This document shows positions 23,937 to 30,748 of a stretch of DNA of 30,769 nucleotides, one piece after another (position 1 is the stretch's first letter; every line of letters starts with the position of its first letter). Position numbers and translations under genes: made by a program. The stretch lies in the NCBI GenBank assembly GCA_945983195.1, contig CAMFSS010000003.1:1-30769 (forward strand), given 5' to 3'. The notes under the pieces are model-generated. The model did no database searches and was not told the DNA's origin. It worked only from the letters and a program-made list of their open reading frames with translations. The DNA comes from an uncultured Prevotellaceae bacterium. GTDB taxonomy: Bacteria > Bacteroidota > Bacteroidia > Bacteroidales > Muribaculaceae.

Positions 23937-24102
23937 ATATTTTCTAAAAAAATTTATTTTTGGTGTTATTTTTGCATTTTTCCCGAAAAATAGCACTTTC
24001 ACGCCGAAACAGAGAGGTGTGATTGATATGATGTAGCATATTTGACGGATTTTATCAATATGTGGGAGAGTATTGAGAAGGAGGTGAAAATGTGGCGTGA
24101 AA

Positions 24103-24135
24103 TTTGCCGATTTGGAGGCGATGAAGTAACTTTGC
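24103..24135 (+). promoter_or_regulatory. promoter of the DUF5715 gene
   Basis: TTTG (24103-24106), a 21-nt spacer and TAACTTTG (24128-24135) fit the Bacteroidota promoter. The expected start is near 24142, about 62 nt before the ATG at 24204. Confidence 0.6.
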
Positions 24136-24203
24136 AGGGAATTTAGCATGATTGAGACTGAAGATAAGCCACAGTTACATCATTGAAGTAGGATTTAAGC
24201 GAC

Positions 24204-25133
24204 ATGAGATATATTCCATTCACCATATTAATATGTGCCCTGGCAGCGATTTGCGGCTGCAAAGGCAGCCACAAGGAGAACTCGCCGATCATTGCACAGA
24301 CGCTGCGTTTCGATGAAACCGACGGCGACGACAGCTACTATTACTACGAAGACGACGAGGAGGACTCGGCAATGAACGTATCAACGGCTGAGGACTCAAT
24401 AGGCACGGCGGCTCCGACGGCTGAAGCTGCTGCCGACACTGCTGCCGGTGCCGACACTGCGGTTTCAGCACAACCGACAGCCCCGGCAAAGCCGAGTGAG
24501 GTGACTGCCCGGAATGAGGCAGACGACGAGGAGAAGCCCATAGGAACTTTCGACGGCGTGGTGCACCGCATGAAAGTGCACCCGGTGGGACGCTCGCTCC
24601 GCGAAGTGTTCAACGACAGCAATGCCGTGCATCTTGAAGCCGCGCACCGGTTGGGATTCGCCCCAATCACCGATTTGCGCACAGCCTACGCCATAAAGAA
24701 GCCTATCCGCATGGTTCGCACGTGTGATGACTACCACATCGACAAGCTGCGCCACTCGATGCCCTACTTAGTGCCCGAGGCCGAAATGCTTCTGCACGAA
24801 ATAGGCAGGTCGTTCAGCGACACCATCCGTGCGCGAGGTGGAAAGAAATATAAAATCAAGGTGACAAGCCTCACACGCACCGATGTGACAGTGCGCCGTC
24901 TGCGCCGCCACAATGGCAATGCCACTCAGGAGTCGGCACACCGTTTCGGCACGACATTCGATATAAGCTACGCTAAATTCATCTGCTGCGACTCGTCGTA
25001 TGTGGTGCATGAGGGCGATCTGAAGAACATTCTCGCCGAAGTGCTGTTCCGCCTGCGCAATGAAGGACGCTGCTATGTGAAATATGAGCGCAAGCAGGGC
25101 TGCTTCCACATCACTACCAGACCGCGCTATTAG
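24204..25133 (+). CDS. DUF5715 lipoprotein with LAS-peptidase-like zinc motif
   Basis: 309 residues. The lipobox is AICGC (Cys19). Residues about 25-115 are an acidic, Tyr/Asp/Glu- then Ala/Thr-rich low-complexity linker. The C-terminal half is globular: VRTCDDYHIDKLRHSMPYLVPEAEMLLHEIG, YKIKVTSLTRT (216-226), then SAHRFGTTFDISY (244-256). SxHxxGxxxD is the signature of LAS/M15-type zinc peptidases such as VanY, with His246 and Asp253 as ligands, and CFHITTRP supplies a third His (302). It could therefore be a cell-envelope peptidoglycan or other D-amino-acid peptidase, anchored in a membrane. The family label DUF5715 is from memory; the peptidase role is inferred from the motif. It stands alone behind its own promoter. 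Confidence 0.78.
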   Translation: MRYIPFTILICALAAICGCKGSHKENSPIIAQTLRFDETDGDDSYYYYEDDEEDSAMNVSTAEDSIGTAAPTAEAAADTAAGADTAVSAQPTAPAKPSEVTARNEADDEEKPIGTFDGVVHRMKVHPVGRSLREVFNDSNAVHLEAAHRLGFAPITDLRTAYAIKKPIRMVRTCDDYHIDKLRHSMPYLVPEAEMLLHEIGRSFSDTIRARGGKKYKIKVTSLTRTDVTVRRLRRHNGNATQESAHRFGTTFDISYAKFICCDSSYVVHEGDLKNILAEVLFRLRNEGRCYVKYERKQGCFHITTRPRY

Positions 25134-25215
25134 CCGCATGATGCTTCCGGAGGGTTGTGCCGTGCACTTTGAGAAAATATATTGCATAAATAAGGCGATA
25201 ATTGCCAATAATGTG

Positions 25216-25223
25216 TAACTTTG
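25216..25223 (+). promoter_or_regulatory. possible -7 promoter element next to a GTG start
   Basis: TAACTTTG matches the Bacteroidota -7 box exactly and ends 4 nt before the GTG start at 25228. No TTTG lies at the proper distance upstream. If used, transcription would begin at or next to the start codon. Confidence 0.35.
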
Positions 25224-25227
25224 CATT

Positions 25228-25785
25228 GTGGAAAAAGAAACTGACAAAAACAAAAGCGTATATGCGCATGGAGCTGAGCAGGGGGTGATGACAGGAATCT
25301 ACCTCACTGTGCTTTCGCTGTTGCTCTTCTACAGTGGGGCATCGGCTATTCTGTCGGGTCTTGCCGTGGGCATGGTTCTGGCAATGCCGTGGCTGCTCTT
25401 TGTGGTGGTGCGCCGCTACTACAGGGCTACCGGAGGCACTACCGATGTCACGACTATGTGGCTCGCCGGACTCATGGCTACATTTTTCGGTTCGCTGATT
25501 TGCGCCATGGCCGACTATCTGTGGCTTGAGTTTGTAAGCCCGGGCTTCATATTCGAGCAGGCACAGGCGGCTCTCGACAACGATAAGTCGCTGCCCGCAA
25601 TGCGCAACACTGAGCTGGTGACATCGCTTCAACGTGCAATCGACGGCGGACTACTGCCCACGCCGATAGAGTTTGTGGCTAACATGATACTCTTGACCAC
25701 CTTTGCCGGGTCGATCACGTCGCTGATAGCAGGCTTCATCGTCAATGCGCTCTACAAGAAAAGCGACCGGCGCGGCAAGCTATAA
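25228..25785 (+). CDS. DUF4199 family membrane protein
   Basis: A 185-residue inner-membrane protein with four hydrophobic segments: about 20-40 (GIYLTVLSLLLFYSG), 42-62, 78-100 and 148-170. The arrangement and the opening (KSVYAHGAEQGVMTGIYLTVLSLLLF) match the DUF4199 family, common in Bacteroidota next to a dolichol-phosphate-mannose-synthase-like glycosyltransferase, as here. The start is GTG (25228). The only ATG nearby is at codon 21, inside the first helix region, and would cut the conserved opening. The function is unknown; a role with the adjacent GT2 enzyme is plausible from conserved neighbourhood. It is 55 nt upstream of the GT2 gene. Confidence 0.78.
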   Translation: MEKETDKNKSVYAHGAEQGVMTGIYLTVLSLLLFYSGASAILSGLAVGMVLAMPWLLFVVVRRYYRATGGTTDVTTMWLAGLMATFFGSLICAMADYLWLEFVSPGFIFEQAQAALDNDKSLPAMRNTELVTSLQRAIDGGLLPTPIEFVANMILLTTFAGSITSLIAGFIVNALYKKSDRRGKL

Positions 25786-25840
25786 ATTGAATTGAGCAAA
25801 CATAGAGTAAGAACAACATATTATATATAAATAGACAATT

Positions 25841-26794
25841 ATGGATATTTCGGTTGTGGTGCCTCTGTACAACGAGGCGGAATCGTTGCCTGAACTGACA
25901 GCATGGATAGAGCGTGTGATGCGCGAAAACGGGTTTAGCTACGAGATAATCTTCATGAACGACGGCTCGACCGACAATTCATGGGAGGTAATCAAGCAGC
26001 TCAGCGAAAAGAATGACTGCGTGAAAGGAATCAGCTTCCGCCGCAACTACGGCAAATCGCCGGCTCTCAATACCGGTTTCCGCCATGTGCAGGGCGATGT
26101 GGTGATTACCATGGATGCCGACCTCCAGGACAGCCCCGACGAGATTCCCGCACTCTACAAGATGATTACCGAGGAGGGCTACGACTTGGTGAGCGGCTGG
26201 CAGAAGACACGCGATGACCCACTGCGCAAGACCATACCCACCAAGCTCTTCAACGCCACTGCCCGCAAGGTGAGCGGCATAAAGAACTTGCACGACTTCA
26301 ATTGCGGACTGAAGGCATACCGCCGCAAAGTGGTGGAGCGCATTGAGGTGTACGGCGATATGCACCGCTACATTCCCTATCTTGCCAAGAATGCAGGCTT
26401 CACTAAAATCGGCGAGAAGGTGGTACACCATCAGGCAAGAAAATACGGTTCGTCGAAGTTTGGCATGAGCCGCTTTGTCAATGGCTATCTCGACCTGGGC
26501 ACGCTGTGGTTCCTCTCGAAATTCGGTGTGAAGCCCATGCACTTCTTCGGACTTCTCGGCTCGCTGATGTTCATTCTCGGATTCATTTCGGTGGTGATAG
26601 TGGGTGCGATGAAGCTCTATAATATGCATGTCGGCAACCACTACACGCTGGTGACCGACTCGCCATACTTCTATTTGTCGCTCACTGCGATGATACTTGG
26701 CACACAGCTTTTCCTTGCCGGATTTGTGGGTGAGCTTGTGAGCCGCAACGCAGCCGGACGCAACGACTATGAGATAGAGGAGGAGTTACTTTGA
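25841..26794 (+). CDS. GT2 family glycosyltransferase (DPM1/GtrB-like)
   Basis: 317 residues. The N-terminal GT-A fold opens with ISVVVPLYNEAESLPEL, contains FMNDGSTDNSW and the metal-binding DADLQD (Asp92, Asp94), followed by LVSGWQKTRDDPLRK and FNCGLKAYRR. Two C-terminal transmembrane helices (about 233-258 and 275-300) fit polyprenyl-phosphate hexose synthases of the GtrB/ArnC type. The likely reaction is transfer of a sugar from a nucleotide donor to undecaprenyl phosphate at the inner membrane. The stop codon overlaps the next start by one base (TGATG at 26792-26796). Confidence 0.9.
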   Translation: MDISVVVPLYNEAESLPELTAWIERVMRENGFSYEIIFMNDGSTDNSWEVIKQLSEKNDCVKGISFRRNYGKSPALNTGFRHVQGDVVITMDADLQDSPDEIPALYKMITEEGYDLVSGWQKTRDDPLRKTIPTKLFNATARKVSGIKNLHDFNCGLKAYRRKVVERIEVYGDMHRYIPYLAKNAGFTKIGEKVVHHQARKYGSSKFGMSRFVNGYLDLGTLWFLSKFGVKPMHFFGLLGSLMFILGFISVVIVGAMKLYNMHVGNHYTLVTDSPYFYLSLTAMILGTQLFLAGFVGELVSRNAAGRNDYEIEEELL

Positions 26795-27297
26795 TGCAGA
26801 AGATACTGTGCTACATATTGCTCTTTGTGGCTGCGGCAGTTGCCGTAGTGGGCTGCAACACGACCGGTTGCCTTGAGAATCAGAGTGCCGTTCCGCGCTG
26901 CGGCTTCTACTCGATGACTACCAAGAAGGCTGTGAGCATCGACTCAATCACGGTGTATGCCGTAGATGTGCCGGGCGACACGATGCTCGTGAAATGCGGA
27001 CGCGGCGTGTCGTCGCTCTATATGCCGCTCGATATGAGTGCCGACGTGACCCGATATGTGCTGCACTACGATGCCGCCATGCTCAGCGACGAGCGACTCA
27101 ACGACACCCTCACCATCAACTATGAGCGGGTGCCTTATTTCGTGTCGAGAGATTGCGGAGCGATGTATTTCTTCGACGTCAAGAGCTACGATTGCACCAA
27201 CCATCTTGTTGATTCGGTGGCAATTACCACTGAGCGGTTTACCAATGTAGACATAGAGACGATTCAGTTCTATATGCGGACGAATGAAGAGCAATGA
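26794..27297 (+). CDS. DUF6452 family lipoprotein
   Basis: 167 residues from the ATG at 26794, which overlaps the GT2 stop (TGATG). A TTG three bases earlier is in frame but unnecessary. The signal peptide is hydrophobic and ends in a lipobox-like VVGC (about residue 21). The mature part has four further cysteines (TTGCLENQ, PRCGFYSM, VSRDCGAM and SYDC) and strand-rich sequence, consistent with the Bacteroidales DUF6452 family. The function is unknown. Its stop overlaps the next gene by 4 nt (ATGA), so it is coupled to the DUF6048 gene. Confidence 0.78.
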   Translation: MQKILCYILLFVAAAVAVVGCNTTGCLENQSAVPRCGFYSMTTKKAVSIDSITVYAVDVPGDTMLVKCGRGVSSLYMPLDMSADVTRYVLHYDAAMLSDERLNDTLTINYERVPYFVSRDCGAMYFFDVKSYDCTNHLVDSVAITTERFTNVDIETIQFYMRTNEEQ

Positions 27298-28238
27298 ATT
27301 TTTGGAGCACGAAACGACAGATGATGAGCTATAGGAACGCGAAAATATTGACCCTTCTTGCAGTGCTGGTACTTGCCACGGCGGCAGTGTCGGCACAGCG
27401 GCGCGTAACTCCGGTGGAGCGCAACAACAACCGCACAATGACAGCCGAGGAGCACAAGCGCAAGGTGAAGGAACTTCGCAGCCAGGGAATGATGATACTT
27501 GGCGACTCCATTGTGCCCGACAGCGTGGCTATGAAGACTGATTCAATCAAGGCAAAGCACATGCAATATCCGCTTCTGACGAGCGCAATTTTCGGTGTCA
27601 ACATCTGGGATCCGGTGATGAGGCTGATAGGGCAGAACTACGGCGGTGTGGATTTCTCGGCTGAGCTGAGCCTGTGGAACCGCCTTCACCCTGCTGTGGA
27701 AGTGGGTGTGGGCTGGGCAAACGACACCCCTGACGACATGAACTACACCTACAAGGGCAAGCTTGCCCTATATGGCAAAATCGGCGCAAGCTACAATTTC
27801 AAGTTCAACAATTCGCCTGACTATGTGGCACTGCTCGGCTTCCGTGCCGGATACAGCTCATTCAGCTACGAAATCACCGACATAAAGTTGCAGAACAGCT
27901 ATTGGGGGCAGTATCCCACAATCAGCATTCCCGACCAGCACTCCACTGCCACATGGGGCGAGCTGCTGCTGTCGCTCAAGGTGAAGCTGTTTGGCAACAT
28001 ATCGGCAGGCTGGGCACTGAAATATCACTTCATGTTCAATTGCAAGAAAAATGTCAATTCGGAACCGTGGTATGTTCCCGGATTCGGAACGCGAAACTCC
28101 AAGCTTACGGGAGGGCTTTCAATCTACTACACTCTGCCACTTGGCCGACGCAACAAGACTAAAGTGCCGGCTGTTGAGGCTGAGCCTGCGGCTTCGGGCT
28201 TGTCGATAGACCGTGCCGTCGATTCAGCCACTAAATGA
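27294..28238 (+). CDS. DUF6048 family outer-membrane beta-barrel-like protein
   Basis: 314 residues. A signal peptide follows Met11 or Met12 (MSYRNAKILTLLAVLVLATAAVSA-Q); Met1 overlaps the DUF6452 stop by ATGA. A charged linker follows (EEHKRKVKELRSQG). The remainder has alternating hydrophobic strands with aromatic girdles, such as VDFSAELSLWNRLHPAVEVGVGWAN, LALYGKIGASYNFKF and KLTGGLSIYYTLPLG, as in small outer-membrane barrels. The family assignment DUF6048 rests on order and general look. It is the last of the overlapping run and is followed by 173 nt before pyrE. Confidence 0.75.
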   Translation: MNFWSTKRQMMSYRNAKILTLLAVLVLATAAVSAQRRVTPVERNNNRTMTAEEHKRKVKELRSQGMMILGDSIVPDSVAMKTDSIKAKHMQYPLLTSAIFGVNIWDPVMRLIGQNYGGVDFSAELSLWNRLHPAVEVGVGWANDTPDDMNYTYKGKLALYGKIGASYNFKFNNSPDYVALLGFRAGYSSFSYEITDIKLQNSYWGQYPTISIPDQHSTATWGELLLSLKVKLFGNISAGWALKYHFMFNCKKNVNSEPWYVPGFGTRNSKLTGGLSIYYTLPLGRRNKTKVPAVEAEPAASGLSIDRAVDSATK

Positions 28239-28378
28239 TTCTTGGCGAAATTTTCAATGTGATTTGTCTGTTTCGGGCGTGATAAGTCACTTTTAGGTGA
28301 TAAATTCGGCGGCATCTCAGCAGAGTGCACAAAAAATAAATTTTTGGCACTTTGCTTTCGATTTGCGCGAATTTTTAC

Positions 28379-28386
28379 TAATTTTG
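28379..28386 (+). promoter_or_regulatory. -7 promoter element of pyrE
   Basis: TAATTTTG matches the -7 consensus and ends 25 nt before the pyrE ATG. No clean TTTG sits at the usual distance; TTTC at 28356-28359 is the nearest. The upstream gap also has an imperfect AT-rich inverted repeat (28325-28350). Confidence 0.45.
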
Positions 28387-28411
28387 CAGAAAAATTAAAA
28401 TCTTCAATATA

Positions 28412-29062
28412 ATGAAACACGTAGACCGCTTACTTGCCGAGAAATTACTTAGTATCAGTGCCATTCAGCTTCAGCCCGATATCCCATTCGTGTGGTCATC
28501 GGGGTGGAACTCACCGATTTACACCGACAACCGCAAGACACTGTCGTATCCTGAGGTGCGCAACTTCATCAAGGTGGAGCTTTGCCGCATCATTCTTGAG
28601 AACTTCAAGGACGTAGATGTGATTGCCGGAGTGGCTACCGGTGCAATAGCACAGGGCGCACTTGTTGCCGACACGCTTGGACTTCCATACGTATATGTCC
28701 GCTCAAGTCCTAAGGACCATGGCTTGGAGAACCTCATAGAGGGCAACCTGAAAGCCGGACAGCGAGTAGTGGTGATTGAGGACCTTGTGTCGACAGGCGG
28801 CAGCAGCCTAAAGGCTTGTGAGGCTATTCGCAATGCAGGAGGTGTAGTTGCCGGAATGGCAGCCATCTTCACCTACGAATTCCCGGTAGCTGCCCGCAAG
28901 TTTAAGGAGGCAGATGTGGAACTGCGCACCATCAGCAACTATTCAGCAATGCTTGAGGCTGCCCTTGAAATCAACTATATCAAGGAGAGCGACATCGAGA
29001 CACTGAAGGAGTGGCGCAAAGACCCTGCAAGCTGGACTCCCAACATTGAGCAGGCTGAGTGA
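28412..29062 (+). CDS. pyrE: orotate phosphoribosyltransferase
   Basis: 216 residues, full length. It catalyses orotate plus PRPP to orotidine 5'-phosphate in de novo pyrimidine synthesis, in the cytosol as a dimer. The PRPP-binding motif VVVIEDLVSTGGSSLKA (about 115-131) is diagnostic. Other family landmarks are WSSGWNSPIYTDNRK (about 29-43), VIAGVATGAIAQGALVA (about 70-86) and YVRSSPKDHGLENLIEG with the catalytic flexible loop Lys (about 94-110). An SRPBCC-fold gene follows 44 nt downstream, a pairing that I recall from other Bacteroidales genomes. Confidence 0.96.
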   Translation: MKHVDRLLAEKLLSISAIQLQPDIPFVWSSGWNSPIYTDNRKTLSYPEVRNFIKVELCRIILENFKDVDVIAGVATGAIAQGALVADTLGLPYVYVRSSPKDHGLENLIEGNLKAGQRVVVIEDLVSTGGSSLKACEAIRNAGGVVAGMAAIFTYEFPVAARKFKEADVELRTISNYSAMLEAALEINYIKESDIETLKEWRKDPASWTPNIEQAE

Positions 29063-29106
29063 TAGACCGATTCCGTAGTCACTAACACATAGATTCGTCA
29101 TTAATT

Positions 29107-29541
29107 ATGGATTCATACAAGAGCGATGTGGTGAAAATCAATCACCCCATCACAACGGTTTTTACGAAGCTTTCCACGCCATCGAGCTTCAAGAATATAG
29201 CCAACATCAATGCACTTCCCGACGATGTGAAGCAGCGCATTGAGGAGATTAAGTTTGGCGACGACTCGATTGCTTTTGCAGCCAATCCCATTGGAGAGGT
29301 GGTGCTGAAAGTGGTGGAGCGCACAGAGCCGTCGCGCATAGTGCTTGAGGCAGTGAAACTGCCGATTCCACTGAAGGTGGTATTCAGCCTTGCAGATGCC
29401 GGCAATGATACCACTGAGGCTGTTGTCGACATTCAGGTGGAGCTTAACATGTTCATTCGCCCTATGGTGCAGCAGCCGCTCACCGACGGTGCCAAGAAAT
29501 TTGGCGAGCTCCTTGCCATGCTTCCCTACGATGCAATGTGA
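29107..29541 (+). CDS. SRPBCC-fold (polyketide cyclase/START-like) small protein
   Basis: A 144-residue cytosolic protein with the SRPBCC order: a first strand (YKSDVVKINHPITTVFTKLSTPSSF), helical segment, then long antiparallel strands (EVVLKVVERTEPSRIVLEAVKL, TTEAVVDIQVELNMF) and a C-terminal helix (TDGAKKFGELLAMLP). These proteins hold a hydrophobic ligand in a cavity; the ligand here is unknown. It is in the pyrE transcript (44 nt gap), and a terminator begins 25 nt after its stop. Confidence 0.8.
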   Translation: MDSYKSDVVKINHPITTVFTKLSTPSSFKNIANINALPDDVKQRIEEIKFGDDSIAFAANPIGEVVLKVVERTEPSRIVLEAVKLPIPLKVVFSLADAGNDTTEAVVDIQVELNMFIRPMVQQPLTDGAKKFGELLAMLPYDAM

Positions 29542-29565
29542 TTCGAGCCTATAAGGCTTCAATGC

Positions 29566-29622
29566 AATACAGAAAATCAGCGACTTTCATGACGAGAGCC
29601 GCTGATTTTTTCTGTATTTTTT
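29566..29622 (+). terminator. intrinsic terminator after the pyrE-SRPBCC unit
   Basis: AATACAGAAAATCAGCG (29566-29582) pairs with CGCTGATTTTTTCTGTATT (29600-29618), with two extra Ts bulged, followed by TTTT. A smaller hairpin (AGCCTATAAGGCT) precedes it at 29546-29558. Confidence 0.8.
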
Positions 29623-29651
29623 ATAATGTGTTTGTTAAAGAAGGGGCTGAA

Positions 29652-29683
29652 TTTGGATTATTATTACTTATTGGTTATATTTG
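29652..29683 (+). promoter_or_regulatory. promoter of the toxin-antitoxin pair
   Basis: TTTG (29652-29655), a 20-nt spacer and TATATTTG (29676-29683) match the Bacteroidota promoter. The start is expected near 29690, only about 13 nt before the toxin ATG at 29703. Confidence 0.65.
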
Positions 29684-29702
29684 CAAAAACAATTAAAATG
29701 AT

Positions 29703-30053
29703 ATGTCAGATAAGAGCATACGAACAATCATAAGAAGTTCTGAGTTTGATGAATTTTATTTCCAACAACCTTTAAGGGTTCAGGAAAAATTCAAATATGT
29801 TATGGACGTATTAATCAGTGTGTACGACATACCAACAAAATTTATCAAACATCTTCAAAATACCGACCTTTATGAAATGAGGGTATCGGTTGGTACAAAT
29901 GAGTATCGGACTGTGCTCTTTGCAATTGACAATAGAAATGTGATACAATCTACTCAAATAATACTCCTTAATGCTTTTCTAAAGAAGTCGAATAAGGATT
30001 ATAAAAAACAGATAGAAAAGGCAAATAAGATTCTTAACGATTTGACATTATGA
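29703..30053 (+). CDS. HigB/RelE-family toxin (Gp49-like)
   Basis: 116 residues with the RelE/ParE-fold order: helices FDEFYFQQPLRVQEKFKYVMDVL, then LYEMRVSVGTNEYRTVLFAIDN, IILLNAFLKKSNKDYKKQIEKANKIL. The phrase NAFLKK after the last strand and the basic residues around it are typical of the Gp49/HigB group of ribosome-dependent mRNA interferases. The toxin gene comes first and overlaps the antitoxin gene by 4 nt (ATGA at 30050-30053), the higBA order. Base composition is clearly more AT-rich than in the neighbouring genes, suggesting later acquisition. Toxicity is inferred from family and context. Confidence 0.85.
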   Translation: MSDKSIRTIIRSSEFDEFYFQQPLRVQEKFKYVMDVLISVYDIPTKFIKHLQNTDLYEMRVSVGTNEYRTVLFAIDNRNVIQSTQIILLNAFLKKSNKDYKKQIEKANKILNDLTL

Positions 30054-30367
30054 TACAGTTGGATAAAGAAAAGTTGGCAAAGCTCCCTACTTTCAATCAG
30101 TTGCTTGATGAAGAATATGGTGAGAAAGGAACAGAATCTCGAAGCGATTTTGATGAAAAGTCGTTGACATGGTTCTATGGCAATATGCTAAAAGAGCGAC
30201 GTAAAGAATTGAACATGACACAAAAGCAGGTTGCAGAACGCCTTGGCAGGGAGCAGAGTTATATTGCTCGTGTAGAGAGTGGAAGAGCTGATATCCAGAT
30301 TTCAAGTTTTTTCCGATTTGCCTCGGTGCTGGGAATAGAGTTTGTTCCAACTTACGCTAAAGTGTGA
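30050..30367 (+). CDS. HigA-like antitoxin, XRE-type helix-turn-helix
   Basis: 105 residues. An N-terminal stretch (about 1-40) probably wraps the toxin. Residues about 45-98 are an XRE/Cro helix-turn-helix: LKERRKELNMTQKQVAERLGREQSYIARVESGRADIQ in pieces, ending with SSFFRFASVLGIEFV. It should neutralise the upstream toxin and repress the shared promoter at 29652-29683. The ATG overlaps the toxin stop, so the two are translated in step. Confidence 0.88.
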   Translation: MIQLDKEKLAKLPTFNQLLDEEYGEKGTESRSDFDEKSLTWFYGNMLKERRKELNMTQKQVAERLGREQSYIARVESGRADIQISSFFRFASVLGIEFVPTYAKV

Positions 30368-30420
30368 CATCTTGCAAAAGCCTTACCTCCAGGTGGGGTA
30401 GGTCGGGAGGTTCGGGCACA

Positions 30421-30453
30421 AAAAAAGCTGTTTTCCTTTGCAGGAAAGCAGCT
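30421..30453 (-). terminator. intrinsic terminator of the small lipoprotein gene
   Basis: On the minus strand AGCTGCTTTCC (30453-30443) pairs with GGAAAACAGCT (30436-30426) around a 6-nt loop, with one G-U pair. The T-run 30426-30421 follows. It starts 27 nt past the stop of the lipoprotein gene. Confidence 0.82.
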
Positions 30454-30480
30454 CCAAACTCTTTAGTACTTGCTAAGCAA

Positions 30481-30666
30481 TTAAGCCTTTACACTGTCAA
30501 CAGCAGCAGAATCAACGGCTACAGAGTCAGCAACAGAGTCAACTGCCTCAACAGCAACAGTGTCAGTAGCTACAGTATCCTCAGCAGCAGCCTCAGTCTT
30601 TGCGCCACCGCAAGAGAACAATGATACACTAAATACAACAGCAAGTAATAAAACTAACTTTTTCAT
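30481..30666 (-). CDS. small repetitive lipoprotein, function unknown
   Basis: 61 residues: MKKLVLLLAVVFSVSLFSC is a clear lipoprotein signal (Cys19), so the mature peptide is only 43 residues. After GGAKTEAAAED it is almost wholly Val, Ala, Asp, Ser, Thr and Glu in short repeats (TVATDTVAVEAVDSVADSVAVDS). It has no globular domain. It has its own promoter and an efficient terminator, as expected for an abundant small envelope lipoprotein. No function can be assigned. Confidence 0.75.
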   Translation of the reverse strand: MKKLVLLLAVVFSVSLFSCGGAKTEAAAEDTVATDTVAVEAVDSVADSVAVDSAAVDSVKA

Positions 30667-30718
30667 TTTCGTTGAAATTAAAATAATAAAACAATATTTT
30701 TATGCTTCAAAAACACTG

Positions 30719-30748
30719 CAAAGTTACAACAAAACTTTGATATGCAAA
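30719..30748 (-). promoter_or_regulatory. promoter of the small lipoprotein gene
   Basis: On the minus strand TTTG (30748-30745), an 18-nt spacer and TAACTTTG (30726-30719) fit the Bacteroidota promoter. The start is expected near 30712, giving a leader of about 45 nt. Confidence 0.65.

Larger units (their letters stand above)
23751..24203. other. 453-bp AT-rich divergent intergenic region
   Basis: This gap separates the PUL (minus) from the DUF5715 gene (plus). It holds a good minus promoter for the PUL, two plus-strand TAnnTTTG boxes (23967-23974 and 24128-24135), a strongly AT-rich block at about 23905-23965 and a 16-bp dyad, ATTTTTC-CC-GAAAAAT (23976-23991). An open 75-codon minus frame crosses it but has no protein-like features. 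No RNA gene or riboswitch is evident. Confidence 0.6.

Noticed and set aside
23922..24149. 75-codon minus-strand frame in the divergent intergenic region
   Set aside because: Lies across both promoters and the AT-rich block, has no promoter of its own position and no protein-like features.
28325..28350. Inverted repeat GTGC...AAAAAT/ATTTTT...GCAC upstream of pyrE
   Set aside because: Mostly A/T pairing with unpaired bases and no T-tract at a proper distance; too weak to call a terminator.
30368..30420. Possible hairpin (CTTACCTCCAGGTGGGGTAGG) after the antitoxin gene
   Set aside because: Imperfect stem and no following T-run on the plus strand; no firm terminator for the toxin-antitoxin transcript was found.
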